Below are positions 48,476 through 56,675 of a stretch of 64,000 nt of DNA, piece after piece. Both the position numbers and the translations under genes were made by a program. Below the pieces are notes generated by a model. The model saw nothing but the letters and a program-made list of their open reading frames with translations. It was not told the DNA's origin and made no database searches. The stretch is taken from assembly GCF_022458895.1 (NCBI RefSeq), contig NZ_JAINFL010000005.1, forward strand, positions 496,001 through 560,000, written 5' to 3'. Source of the stretch: Roseihalotalea indica (GTDB lineage Bacteria; Bacteroidota; Bacteroidia; Cytophagales; Cyclobacteriaceae). How positions within the stretch are numbered: the first letter of the stretch is position 1; every line of letters starts with the position of its first letter.

Positions 48476-48589
48476 ATAGAAATGAATTACTGGTGAAGGG
48501 TGAACCGGTAGATGAGGGTAATTTTCTATTAAAAAGGAGCAGCCGGTATTGACAATTTATTGGAAAAAGCTAACCGCCAGTCAGGGCAG

Positions 48590-48676
48590 TTACCGAAGCT
48601 TCCCGTGTTTCCAATAATAGATGAATGCGAACACCGAACTTATAACCACAAAGATGATAACAAATACTTCAGCCAT
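48590..48676 (-). CDS. 28-aa single-pass membrane peptide (hypothetical)
   Basis: ATG at 48676, TAA at 48590-48592. The peptide begins MAEVFVIIFVVISS, has one continuous hydrophobic helix (residues 3-22) and a basic end WKHGKLR, the layout of real small membrane subunits (CcoQ-, KdpF- or CydX-like in shape only). It stands in a 323-nt gap between the PH-domain and GlmU-family genes, with no oxidase or transporter genes nearby. No Shine-Dalgarno or perfect promoter is visible, so it remains a candidate. Confidence 0.42.
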   Translation of the reverse strand: MAEVFVIIFVVISSVFAFIYYWKHGKLR

Positions 48677-48798
48677 AATTTGATAGTTAATCTTTTCCTA
48701 TAGAAACGATGCTCAATTTTATTGTAAAGGTCATTTTAGTAGACTTTGTTTAGTTGTTTTAAACAGAGTGCTGACTTAATTAACGCTAGTATTAAACG

Positions 48799-49236
48799 TC
48801 AAACCACGACAATAGTGTGATTTACTTTTTGCAACTCGTTAATGAACTCCGCTTCATTCTTGGGCGAAACATATAGTTGATGACTCTGATTGTAGCGAAT
48901 CAATAACCCTTGTAAGCTCATTGCCGGGCGATTGCCAGCCAGGATATAATGTGCCTGCCTAATAGAGTTGATGCTGTTGATATCCAGAGAGCCTTCAAAG
49001 AAGCCGACCCTGTACTTCAGCGTATGCTTTTCAATACGATAAAAGGTATTGCGCCACATATAATAAGTAATGATGACCAATAATAACAAAATAACAAGGG
49101 GTATCACCTGCTCCCGGTTAATATAGAAGCCCTGATTGGAAGTAAGAAAAAGGCAGAATACCAACAATAGGCAAATCAGAGGCACCCCCCCTAAGATGAC
49201 ACCTACTTTGAAATCGCGTTTAGACCAAAACGTCAT
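48799..49236 (-). CDS. PH-domain membrane protein
   Basis: 145 aa from the ATG at 49236 (an ATG at 49284 would add 16 poorly fitting residues). Two transmembrane helices (~12-33 and ~45-62) precede a bacterial PH-like domain with the pattern W-R-N-T-F-Y-R-I-E, LKYRVGFFEGSLDI, SINSIRQAHY and a terminal Y-V-S-P-K-N-E-A-E-F-I segment. Such bPH proteins are common small membrane proteins without assigned function. Apparently monocistronic. Confidence 0.75.
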   Translation of the reverse strand: MTFWSKRDFKVGVILGGVPLICLLLVFCLFLTSNQGFYINREQVIPLVILLLLVIITYYMWRNTFYRIEKHTLKYRVGFFEGSLDINSINSIRQAHYILAGNRPAMSLQGLLIRYNQSHQLYVSPKNEAEFINELQKVNHTIVVV

Positions 49237-49568
49237 ATCACTTGATTTTAGGGTAATAGCACAATCAGATACCCAGTCTACCACACGTAAGCTCTACGCT
49301 AGCTTTTACGTCTGATACTACCGAAGTGTTAAACTTTCAAGTGATTTCCGAGGGCAGATGGATGTAGTTTTTTCCTAAAAGAGATGTCTTTTTAAGGTGA
49401 TCAAGGATAGCCCTACTATACTAAAAGACTAATAAAATGACTGTTGTACAGCTTATCATATGTTAATCTGAGTCAAACATCATAACCTTCGTGGTCCTGG
49501 CAAAGATATGTGGGATGCATACTTATAGGGCGCCGCCACGTATTATTGACATTTTTTTAGAGAGTCAG
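49237..49568. other. 332-nt intergenic region
   Basis: Contains an imperfect inverted repeat around 49286-49313 (ACGTAAGCT...AGCTTTTACGT) upstream of the PH-domain gene and otherwise nothing recognisable. Confidence 0.5.
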
Positions 49569-50456
49569 CTACAGGTCAGTAAGCAGCTTCGCATCTGAAG
49601 GGGGCGCGAAGTGCGATTGAGGTATATCGGGCTGAAACGAAACCTGGGAAACAGTGATCTCGGTAATATGCTCCGCGGGCTTTTCCTCTTTCCACCAGTA
49701 GGTATCAAAGCCTTTGGCCAGCGTAATTCCTTCTACGGTTTGATACCCGGTCCAGTCCATAAACTTCTCCGGCATGTGGCCGCCATCGGGAAAGTAGCCG
49801 GGATAAGAAACAATATAGCGCGTAACCCCAACCTGCCTGGTTTCCTGATCAATGTACACAATGTAGTAGTCGTCCGGCGCATCGCCTACGTTCTCGCCAA
49901 AGGTGATCTTTACCGCATCGTAGGGACGGCCCTCGTGCATTTGCTCGCCCAGTAGTTCCAGGTTGACTCCTTCATCGGCCAGCACAAAGGGAATGCCTAC
50001 AAAGTAGTAGGGAGTGAGTGACCAGAAGCGGGCATTATAGGGCAGCTCGGCATCCGCTGGGGAAACCCAGGCTTGTTGCCCGGACCAACCATACTGCACT
50101 GTTGTGTCTGCCATTGTCTGGTGGCGGGTGCGTGCCGACCAGTAGTCAGCTACCTCAAAGGTATTGCGAGGTGCGCCACCATCCAGCGGTTGATAGTTGA
50201 ACTGAAAGGCCAGCGGCCCCTGACTAAACCACTGCTTCAGACCACCGTGGGCTTCAATGGCCTGCCATACCAATTGCCCGGCCTCACTGCTCGAGAGGCG
50301 CTCCTGCGCTTTGGTTACCCGCTCTTCAACCCAAGCGGAGGGAACCAAGGCTAGGGAATCCTGTTGGGAAGAGGAGGATGTATCGGAGGGTGAAGATTGG
50401 CAGGACGCAACGAGCAAGGCAATCCAGGGTAGACTCAGAAACAATGCTTTCATCAT
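49569..50456 (-). CDS. hypothetical lipoprotein (possibly DUF6503-like)
   Basis: 295 aa from the tandem ATGATG at 50456; signal peptide with lipobox VASC followed by a Ser/Gln-rich linker. The body starts with an I-E-A-H-G-G-L-K-Q-W segment, followed by β-rich sequence (YGWSGQQAWVSP, FWSLTPYYFVGIPFVLAD, YYIVYIDQETRQVG). The AHGG-x-x-x-W opening and overall pattern resemble outer-membrane lipoprotein-sorting-like proteins of Bacteroidota (DUF6503 group), folds that bind lipids; this is a tentative match. It stands alone and reads away from the 43-bp repeat array. Confidence 0.72.
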   Translation of the reverse strand: MMKALFLSLPWIALLVASCQSSPSDTSSSSQQDSLALVPSAWVEERVTKAQERLSSSEAGQLVWQAIEAHGGLKQWFSQGPLAFQFNYQPLDGGAPRNTFEVADYWSARTRHQTMADTTVQYGWSGQQAWVSPADAELPYNARFWSLTPYYFVGIPFVLADEGVNLELLGEQMHEGRPYDAVKITFGENVGDAPDDYYIVYIDQETRQVGVTRYIVSYPGYFPDGGHMPEKFMDWTGYQTVEGITLAKGFDTYWWKEEKPAEHITEITVSQVSFQPDIPQSHFAPPSDAKLLTDL

Positions 50457-50641
50457 TATGGTAAGGTTAGAATTCACTTAAGGCCTACGGCATGAGATAG
50501 TAAAGGTTGATCGCAGGCCCTTAATCGTAAATGTAAATAATCCGCTTTCGTAGGTTTCGTCTGCCCGGCGACTACTCTTGACTATATTGTACGGTTACTA
50601 GCCCCTGACATCTATATTTCAACCCTGATTATTTAACGTGA

Positions 50642-50920
50642 GGGCGGCGGATGGTCATTAACCTGTCCGGAAATAGCTTCTTTGGGCTACTACCAATTAT
50701 TGTTCTCAGGCAAATCATTCAGTTGGGGGGCACTGTAAAGTCATGTTTTTAACTTAAAACTGGTACTGGCGGCTACTGTAAAATGATGTTTTCGATCAAA
50801 AAACATTATCGGGGGCTACTGTAAAGTGATGTTTTTGGCTCACAGTTGTTACCGGGGGCTGCTGTAAAGTCATGTATCCGGCCTGAAAGTGTTATCGGAG
50901 GCCGCTGTAAAATAGCAGGT
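50642..50920 (+). repeat. tandem direct repeats with 43-bp period
   Basis: The heptamer CTGTAAA occurs at 50733, 50776, 50819, 50862 and 50905, exactly 43 bp apart each time. Around it the copies share GGGGGCT(A/G)CTGTAAA(G/A)T(C/G)ATGTTT, then a more variable half ending GTTA(T/C)C. One decayed copy lies in register 43 bp further upstream (GGGCTACT at 50684-50691) and a weaker one 42 bp before that (GGGC at 50642). Units abut with no unique spacers, so it is not CRISPR. No ORF uses it. It could be a transposase-binding end of an IS21-like element, a regulator-binding array, or a replication/partition-type iteron. Confidence 0.9.
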
Positions 50921-51160
50921 TCCTTATTGGTAGGTCGTAAGTATTGCCCTCAAACTACTATGCTAGCAATAGTTTCTTACAGATATAGAATGCTATTATG
51001 TATTTTCAATGTAATAAGCAGTCTGATTCAAGGTGTAAATACATAATTATTTATTGTATTATTACTTAAGTGGTAACTACATTACTTTGCTAAGTATTTA
51101 GGCGTTTTGATGTTGATTACCTATCTAACCCTTTCTAGATTTAGCGGTAAAAAAAGTGTT
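50921..51160. other. non-coding stretch between repeat array and orphan gene
   Basis: 240 nt, AT-rich toward the gene. No perfect promoter box (a TACTTTG near 51084 is one base short) and no recognised structure. Confidence 0.5.
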
Positions 51161-51802
51161 ATGAGCAGCGAGAAATTAGTGCATCGATCTGAGAAAGCGA
51201 TTAACGGCGTATTGAACAATAGTGGGTGGCAGAAAAAAATGGCAGCCCTCGGTTTTTCTGCCGAAGAGTTAACAGTAGCCAAAGCTATGGGAGGAGAGCT
51301 TCAACAACTGGCCGCCCTTCAGCAAAAAGAATACGGAGAGCAATATAGCGCTACGGATGCCATGCATCAGGCTAAGAAAGAAGCCTGGCAGGTATATAAG
51401 AACCATTTGCAGGTAGCCCGTATTGCCCTGGCCGAGGACCGCGGCCAGTATAAAGCCCTGCAACTTGGAGGCGAACGGGAGCGCAATATTCTGAAGTGGG
51501 TGAAACAGGCTCGTACTTTTTACGCCAATGCCAAGAATGTATCAGCCCAACTTAAAACCTATGGCATCAAACCCGAAGACCTGGCCCAGGGAGAGAGCAT
51601 GATTGAGGCCGTGTATCAGGCGTATGACCAGCGAGATAAGGAGCGGGACGAAGCCCGACAAAGCACTCAGGCCCGTAAGCAGGTAGAGGCCAAACTATCT
51701 CGCTGGATGAAGCGCTACGAACGTGCCCTTCGCTTTGCTTTTGAAGAGCAACCCGAGGTACTGAAAGAACTGGGACTAAAAGTAAAAGAAGAGGCGGTAT
51801 AG
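51161..51802 (+). CDS. orphan helical protein downstream of the 43-bp array
   Basis: 213 aa from the ATG at 51161; the frame is open from 51107 and starts there are possible, but the hydrophobic extra residues look like non-coding sequence. The protein is soluble, almost all α-helix and strongly charged, with heptad-like stretches (~45-115 and ~150-200; QQLAALQQKEYGEQYSATDA, RQSTQARKQVEAKLSRW). Two Gly-x-x-Pro/Ala breaks (LGFSAEEL near 30 and YGIKPEDLAQ near 135) look like an internal two-fold repeat. No family is recognised and no catalytic or DNA-binding motif is evident. Confidence 0.72.
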   Translation: MSSEKLVHRSEKAINGVLNNSGWQKKMAALGFSAEELTVAKAMGGELQQLAALQQKEYGEQYSATDAMHQAKKEAWQVYKNHLQVARIALAEDRGQYKALQLGGERERNILKWVKQARTFYANAKNVSAQLKTYGIKPEDLAQGESMIEAVYQAYDQRDKERDEARQSTQARKQVEAKLSRWMKRYERALRFAFEEQPEVLKELGLKVKEEAV

Positions 51803-52090
51803 CATAAGAGAAGAAAGTGTGATGATAAGGCTAAACGAGGCGTGCGCGCTAAGAGCTTAAGCCCACTTTTGAGTATCCAGTGCTTTTGCGGGTTCTTAAA
51901 ATAGTAAGTCGGACAGCCCTATCAGCAAACAGAAGCGCACGAAATTCTGATTTTATAGCCATGCCTCCATCTAATGAGTATTGAGTTGTAGAGCCAGTTT
52001 AGGAAGGGGGCGGGTTACGTGCGGTGAGTAATTGCTGAGTTGGTGCAGAATTTGCATTAGGTAAGGTAGTTTTCATACACCTTAACCCAC
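51803..52090. other. 288-nt intergenic region
   Basis: No ORF above 15 codons starting with ATG was noticed and no repeat from the 43-bp array occurs here. Presumably holds the promoter of the Gly-Asp-rich protein; none was recognised. Confidence 0.45.
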
Positions 52091-53383
52091 ATGCTACACC
52101 GATACTGCTTCATGCTAATGCTGATGGGCATTAGTGGATTACCTCAAAGTGCATGGGCTGATTCTTCCCGCCCGGAAGTACTTTCCCTCAGAAAAAGAAT
52201 TACCGCTTTTACGGTAAATGCCGATAGCAGTCGTCTGCTCTCGGAAGACCGCTTTCAGATTGGTATCTGGGCGCAGATGGAAAACGGAAAGCTTCGGAAA
52301 ACGTTGGGGTTAAACCAGGGTTGGCTCTCGTGGAACAGGTTTGAGGTGAAAGTGGAGCATGGCTACTTCCGCCACGGTTGGGTGTACTTTGATCGGGAAG
52401 CGGTCTACCGCGAGGGGCACAGCATCCGCATGAATATCTCGGTGAAAGATAATCCGGCCTTAACCCAGGACTACGAAATAGTCATCCCCTATCTCATTGC
52501 TTTCAGCTTAGACTATGGTGGTAAGGCGATGTTAACCCCTGGTCGTAATATTCCTCTGATGATGGATGCTCATTTCAGTAATGGTGAGCACTATTTTATT
52601 CCTAACGTAAGGCGTACCCAGTTGATCAATCCTAAAGAATTTATAGTGGATGTTATGGGTACCCCCTATACCCTGGATGAAGCATACCTGCCAGCTTACT
52701 ATTGTGAACCAGTGCCTGAGTTTACTTTACGGGCGCAATGGCTCCGTAACCCCGAACTTTGTGAGGATGTCTCCATCCCCATCAGCTACCGGGCCACTTA
52801 TCGATGGTCATTTAGCGGCAGTGATGCCTTTGATGGCTCCAGCGGTAGCGATTCCTCAATTGATGGTTCCGACGGCAGCAATGGTTCTGATGGTAGTGAC
52901 GGAAGAGATGGCGATGACCTGAAGGTTTATGTACAATCTTTTACCTATGAAGGAGTGGAGTTTCTGCGCGTCCGGTTGGGATCGCACCAAAAGTTGTTGC
53001 TTCAATCCTCGCTGGGAGTCTTACACCTCTACACCCTAGGGGGAGACGGTGGCGATGGTGGCGACGGCGGAGATGGATATGACCGGGATGATGCTGAAAA
53101 AAACAGTGATGGGGGAGATGGAGGAGATGGTGGCGACGGAGGGGATGGGGGAGATGTCCTTATCCTGACCAACGCCGGAACCGACTGGCTGGATTCAGCC
53201 ATCATCATTCATAACAGTGGTGGTGACGGTGGTGATGGCGGCGACGATGGAGATGCCGGCCACGGTGGCAGCGATGGTTCTGACGGAAGTGATGGTAGCG
53301 ATGGTAGTAGTGGAGGTAACCCTGACATAGAATTGGTAAGCCCATCAACCCTCGAGCAGCACTTTGGTGAATGTGTTTTGTAG
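52091..53383 (+). CDS. exported (Gly-Gly/Ser-Asp)n collagen-like repeat protein
   Basis: 430 aa; signal peptide ending SAWAD (~24). A β-rich N-terminal region (~25-240) has no recognised family. Then come Gly-X-Asp triplet blocks: ~242-276 (GSDGSDGRDGDD type), ~317-331 and ~340-355 (GGDGGDGGDGG type) and ~376-409 (GGD then GSD). They are separated by short β-strand segments (VYVQSFTYEGVEFLRV, VLILTNAGTDW). The strict three-residue period recalls collagen-like G-X-Y, but Pro is absent and every third position is Asp, giving a very acidic, possibly Ca2+-binding surface. No T9SS sorting domain or lipobox is present. Codons within the repeats vary. Confidence 0.85.
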   Translation: MLHRYCFMLMLMGISGLPQSAWADSSRPEVLSLRKRITAFTVNADSSRLLSEDRFQIGIWAQMENGKLRKTLGLNQGWLSWNRFEVKVEHGYFRHGWVYFDREAVYREGHSIRMNISVKDNPALTQDYEIVIPYLIAFSLDYGGKAMLTPGRNIPLMMDAHFSNGEHYFIPNVRRTQLINPKEFIVDVMGTPYTLDEAYLPAYYCEPVPEFTLRAQWLRNPELCEDVSIPISYRATYRWSFSGSDAFDGSSGSDSSIDGSDGSNGSDGSDGRDGDDLKVYVQSFTYEGVEFLRVRLGSHQKLLLQSSLGVLHLYTLGGDGGDGGDGGDGYDRDDAEKNSDGGDGGDGGDGGDGGDVLILTNAGTDWLDSAIIIHNSGGDGGDGGDDGDAGHGGSDGSDGSDGSDGSSGGNPDIELVSPSTLEQHFGECVL

Positions 53384-53479
53384 GCACTCATTTTAGGTGT
53401 CTTCTTACCTTTAAAGTACATAGAGCCTGTTTTGGCATAAGAGTAGCGCGTTTATAAGATAGACTATTATACTCTGTTT

Positions 53480-54583
53480 ATGCATTTACGAAAGATTATT
53501 GCCGCCATGCTGCTTATACTGGCAGTGCAACTTGTAGTTAGTTGCGCAGAATCTACGGATGAACCCTCAGTGATAACCGGTACATACGAAATTCAACAGC
53601 CGAAAGCTCCGGTTGATCGGGGAAAACGAATGCTGGGAATAGCGCCTTCGGAAAGTGAGCAGGGCTTTGCCGCTACGTTCACTGAGTTACAAAAGGTGGA
53701 TGTAGAAGTAATCGAGCTAAACCTGGAATGGCGATACTTTGAATCAGAACCCGGACAGTACCAGGACCCTAATGGATTGTTACAGGCTATTAGCTTTTAC
53801 GGCGAACAGGGCATACAGGTAGGCTTATCTCTGGCTACAATCAATACCGTACAGCGCACTGACCCTGCTTACTTGCAAGATAAATCTTTTGATGACCCCA
53901 CCTACATTGTAGCCTTCACGCAAATGCTGGACTGGGTGCTGGAACACATGGCTACCAATGTGTCTCTGGCTTATATAAGTGTGGGCAATGAGGTAGATAT
54001 TTATCTGTCATCTGAGGAGTGGGCGCCTTATCAAACGTTTGTTCGGGAGGCAGTTGGGCATATTCATGAAGCAAAGCCCGGTGTGGTAGCCGGAGTAAAG
54101 GTCACCGTTATGGATGGTCTGCTCAGTGAAAAACAGGATCAGGTACTTAAGCTGATCGCCCTTTCGGATGTAGCAATGCTGAATTACTATCCGTTGGATA
54201 AACAGTTTCATGTGCTGGACCAGGCAATAGTTGCTGAACACCTATCTCAAATCACAAAACTGGTTGATAAAACCATCTATTTTACCGAAGCAGGTTATCC
54301 TTCAGGTGATATTCATTGCCAGAGCTCAGAAGCAAAGCAGGCAGCATTCTATCATACCTTCTTTGACTTATGGGATCAGTACGCATCACAAATAAGCCTG
54401 GCAAATCTGGTCTGGCTACATGATGCCGCCCCCGAACAGGTAGCCGCATGGCAGGTTTACTATGGCCTGTCTGACCCCGCGTTTGTAGAATATTTGGGAA
54501 CCTTAGGAGTACGAACTCATGAGCACACTGATAAAGCGGCTTGGCAGCAAATACAAGTAGATGCTCAGGCACGAGGGTGGTAG
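53480..54583 (+). CDS. glycoside-hydrolase-like TIM-barrel lipoprotein
   Basis: 367 aa; signal peptide with lipobox VVSC (Cys22). The mature part follows a clan-A glycosidase pattern: an E-L-N-L-E-W-R-Y-F strand, then YISVGNEVD (~165) supplying the candidate acid/base Glu after Asn, and IYFTEAGYPSG (~268) supplying the candidate nucleophile Glu at a strand end. Related to endo-galactanase/cellulase-like barrels, but the family was not identified. It is likely anchored to the outer membrane and acting on a glycan; substrate unknown. No signature of neighbouring SusC/SusD genes. Confidence 0.78.
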   Translation: MHLRKIIAAMLLILAVQLVVSCAESTDEPSVITGTYEIQQPKAPVDRGKRMLGIAPSESEQGFAATFTELQKVDVEVIELNLEWRYFESEPGQYQDPNGLLQAISFYGEQGIQVGLSLATINTVQRTDPAYLQDKSFDDPTYIVAFTQMLDWVLEHMATNVSLAYISVGNEVDIYLSSEEWAPYQTFVREAVGHIHEAKPGVVAGVKVTVMDGLLSEKQDQVLKLIALSDVAMLNYYPLDKQFHVLDQAIVAEHLSQITKLVDKTIYFTEAGYPSGDIHCQSSEAKQAAFYHTFFDLWDQYASQISLANLVWLHDAAPEQVAAWQVYYGLSDPAFVEYLGTLGVRTHEHTDKAAWQQIQVDAQARGW

Positions 54584-54730
54584 CTTGAAACAGTCTGGCG
54601 CCTTGTTTCAGGTTATGAGTAAAGTGGTAAAGGTTTGAAGTTTCCTTGGGCTTCAAATTCGGATTATGCGCCGAACAATTACAGTATCTCCGTTAAATTC
54701 ACCCCCTGCATCAAACCTTTAACCCTTAGC

Positions 54731-56029
54731 TTACTGGATTTCCCGTAGCATTCCCCAGCTCATTAGTCGGTCGCCATCTTCCAGCCAGCGGTCGCCGATG
54801 TCGGTGCGGTAATACATGTGGGGGATTAGCACGTTTTTGATGCGGTTGTAGACCTGCTTCTGGGCCTGCTGCATGGTAGAGCCGCTGCCGCAAACAATCA
54901 GAGCTACCCCTGCCGAGCCGGTAATGACCCACTCGCCATTGCGCTCCTTCACATCTTCAATATGGATGCCCTCCAGCATTTTCTTTCCCTTAAAGACAAT
55001 CACGGCATCCTTAGACATGGATTCAAAGTTTTTCTTGTCTTTGAACGGGAATGGTGGTACCACCAGGCGTACGCCAATATGAAAACCACTCTTGGTTTTG
55101 AATTTAGGGTCTTCGCCTCGGGCCAGTTTATGAAAGAACTCACCAATGGGGGTAATCATGCTCTCCTGCTGAATACTGATGGTTGGGTAACCAAAGCGGG
55201 ATGTCCACTCTAATGGATAAATACCATTACCGTTGACAATACAGTTGATATCAATGTAGCCTACGTAGTTTTCTTGCGCCAGCTTTTTCTCAAACTTTTT
55301 CAGCGTTGCATTGAATAGTTTGTTAGGGCCACTCCAGAACATGGTCGTTCCCATTTCCCCGGTTGAGGGACCTAGGTTGCCAGGAAAGAGTTTTTTGTGC
55401 TCGAAGTTAATGTTAATTGGGTAGACAAACTGCTTTCCATTAAAGAATGCCCCAACGGCAATCTCTACTCCGGTCACCCGCTTTTGCAACTGAAAGACCG
55501 TCATCTGATCAGACCAGGCCCGTTTGTAGTCGCTGAGTACGCGCATTACGTCCTGCCCATCGTCTTCTTCGCCTACAAATAACAGTCGTTTAATATTCTG
55601 GGCCTCGCCACTGGGTTTTATTACGTAGCGAGAGGGGTGTTGCTTTACATAAGCGATACCTTCATCGAAGGAGTTAAAGTCGCGATAAGGGATGATGTTA
55701 ATACCCAGCTTCTTCAGTTCTTCCTGTCCGTAAGCGCGGTCGTCTTCCAGCTGGTCGGTATACGCGGTTCCGCCTACCACATGCTTTCCCTGCTCCCGCA
55801 GTTCCTGGGCCATCTTGCCATGCCCCAGCACATCATCAAAAATAATGGTGTCAGCCCAGTCTACATCCTTCCGCCAGTCGTCGGTTTTAGGCACAAAGCC
55901 GTCGCCAATGTCGTTTTCGTTTTCTGCCTGAATAAAATACTTTACATGATGTCCCTCCTTCACTACCTGCCAGGCAATATCAGTAATGAGACCATCGTAC
56001 GAGACAAATAAAAAATTTCTTTTTTCCAT
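54731..56029 (-). CDS. GARS-like ATP-grasp ligase
   Basis: 432 aa from the ATG at 56029 (frame open to 56110). Resembles phosphoribosylamine–glycine ligase (PurD): N-terminal FLFVSYDGLI-type Rossmann-like domain, ATP-grasp core with RYVIKPSGEAQNIK (~145) and a glutamate-rich metal site in YPLEWTSRFGYPT (~300), and a C-terminal domain with ITGSAGVALIVCGSG. It lacks the GGREH motif usual in PurD and is not next to purine genes, so it probably catalyses a different ATP-dependent carboxylate-amine ligation. Starts 7 nt after the membrane-protein gene, as one operon. Confidence 0.82.
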   Translation of the reverse strand: MEKRNFLFVSYDGLITDIAWQVVKEGHHVKYFIQAENENDIGDGFVPKTDDWRKDVDWADTIIFDDVLGHGKMAQELREQGKHVVGGTAYTDQLEDDRAYGQEELKKLGINIIPYRDFNSFDEGIAYVKQHPSRYVIKPSGEAQNIKRLLFVGEEDDGQDVMRVLSDYKRAWSDQMTVFQLQKRVTGVEIAVGAFFNGKQFVYPININFEHKKLFPGNLGPSTGEMGTTMFWSGPNKLFNATLKKFEKKLAQENYVGYIDINCIVNGNGIYPLEWTSRFGYPTISIQQESMITPIGEFFHKLARGEDPKFKTKSGFHIGVRLVVPPFPFKDKKNFESMSKDAVIVFKGKKMLEGIHIEDVKERNGEWVITGSAGVALIVCGSGSTMQQAQKQVYNRIKNVLIPHMYYRTDIGDRWLEDGDRLMSWGMLREIQ

Positions 56030-56036
56030 TAAAAAT

Positions 56037-56486
56037 TTATTGTGAGGCTTCGCGCAGCTCGGTATGGCGTATCTCTCCGCCCGTTCCTCCCACTTGAAGC
56101 ATAAAACCAAAAACTATTATCCCCATCACAAAAGTAACAATAGTAAGAATACGCGCAGGTCGGTTGAATGTTTTTTGTGAAAGAAAAAAACTAATTAACG
56201 CCAAAAGACCCATTGTATCCATAAGCCAGACCGCCGCTTCGGCTATTTCCTCATGCTCATGAATAATATCATGATCAACGCCTAGCTCTTCAACGATGTC
56301 TTCCGCGCCTTCACCACTCAGATAGACCGGAATGGTCATCAGCGTGATGATGAATAAAGTAATTAGCCCGGCATTGAGCAGACTTTTGTTTTTGCCGAAC
56401 AGGCCGAACCCCAGGAGGATGGTGCCAAACAGTGACCCCAGGATAGGAAAATGATTGAGAGCCAGGTGTATTTGTGCATCATTCAT
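56037..56486 (-). CDS. four-helix membrane protein (DUF2231-like)
   Basis: 149 aa with four predicted transmembrane helices (~10-30, 38-55, 85-103, 112-135) and a polar loop rich in Glu/His (VDHDIIHEHEEIAE) that could bind metal. The opening QIHLALNHFPILG resembles the H-P-x-x-V/I-H-F-P start of DUF2231-type proteins. Upstream partner of the GARS-like gene (7-nt gap). Function unknown. Confidence 0.75.
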   Translation of the reverse strand: MNDAQIHLALNHFPILGSLFGTILLGFGLFGKNKSLLNAGLITLFIITLMTIPVYLSGEGAEDIVEELGVDHDIIHEHEEIAEAAVWLMDTMGLLALISFFLSQKTFNRPARILTIVTFVMGIIVFGFMLQVGGTGGEIRHTELREASQ

Positions 56487-56675
56487 GAATAGGAAGGCAT
56501 TGGAGGTTGGGTATTAGGTTTTGGGATAATAGTAACGCTAGTCATTTGAAAAAGGGAAAAATACTGGGTGGCTTTGCCATTTCCAAGTTCCTGCTGCTAA
56601 AACCTGACATCGCCTTCCTGAATTCCAATTCTGAATTTTTGTAAATTAAGCCGCTCAACACTATACCAACAACCT

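Noticed and set aside
50725..50920. CRISPR array
   Set aside because: The 43-bp units abut each other with graded divergence and there are no unique spacers; no cas genes are present.
50846..51046. 66-codon ORF across the end of the 43-bp array
   Set aside because: It crosses repeat copies in a frame that is not kept between them and has no recognisable protein features.
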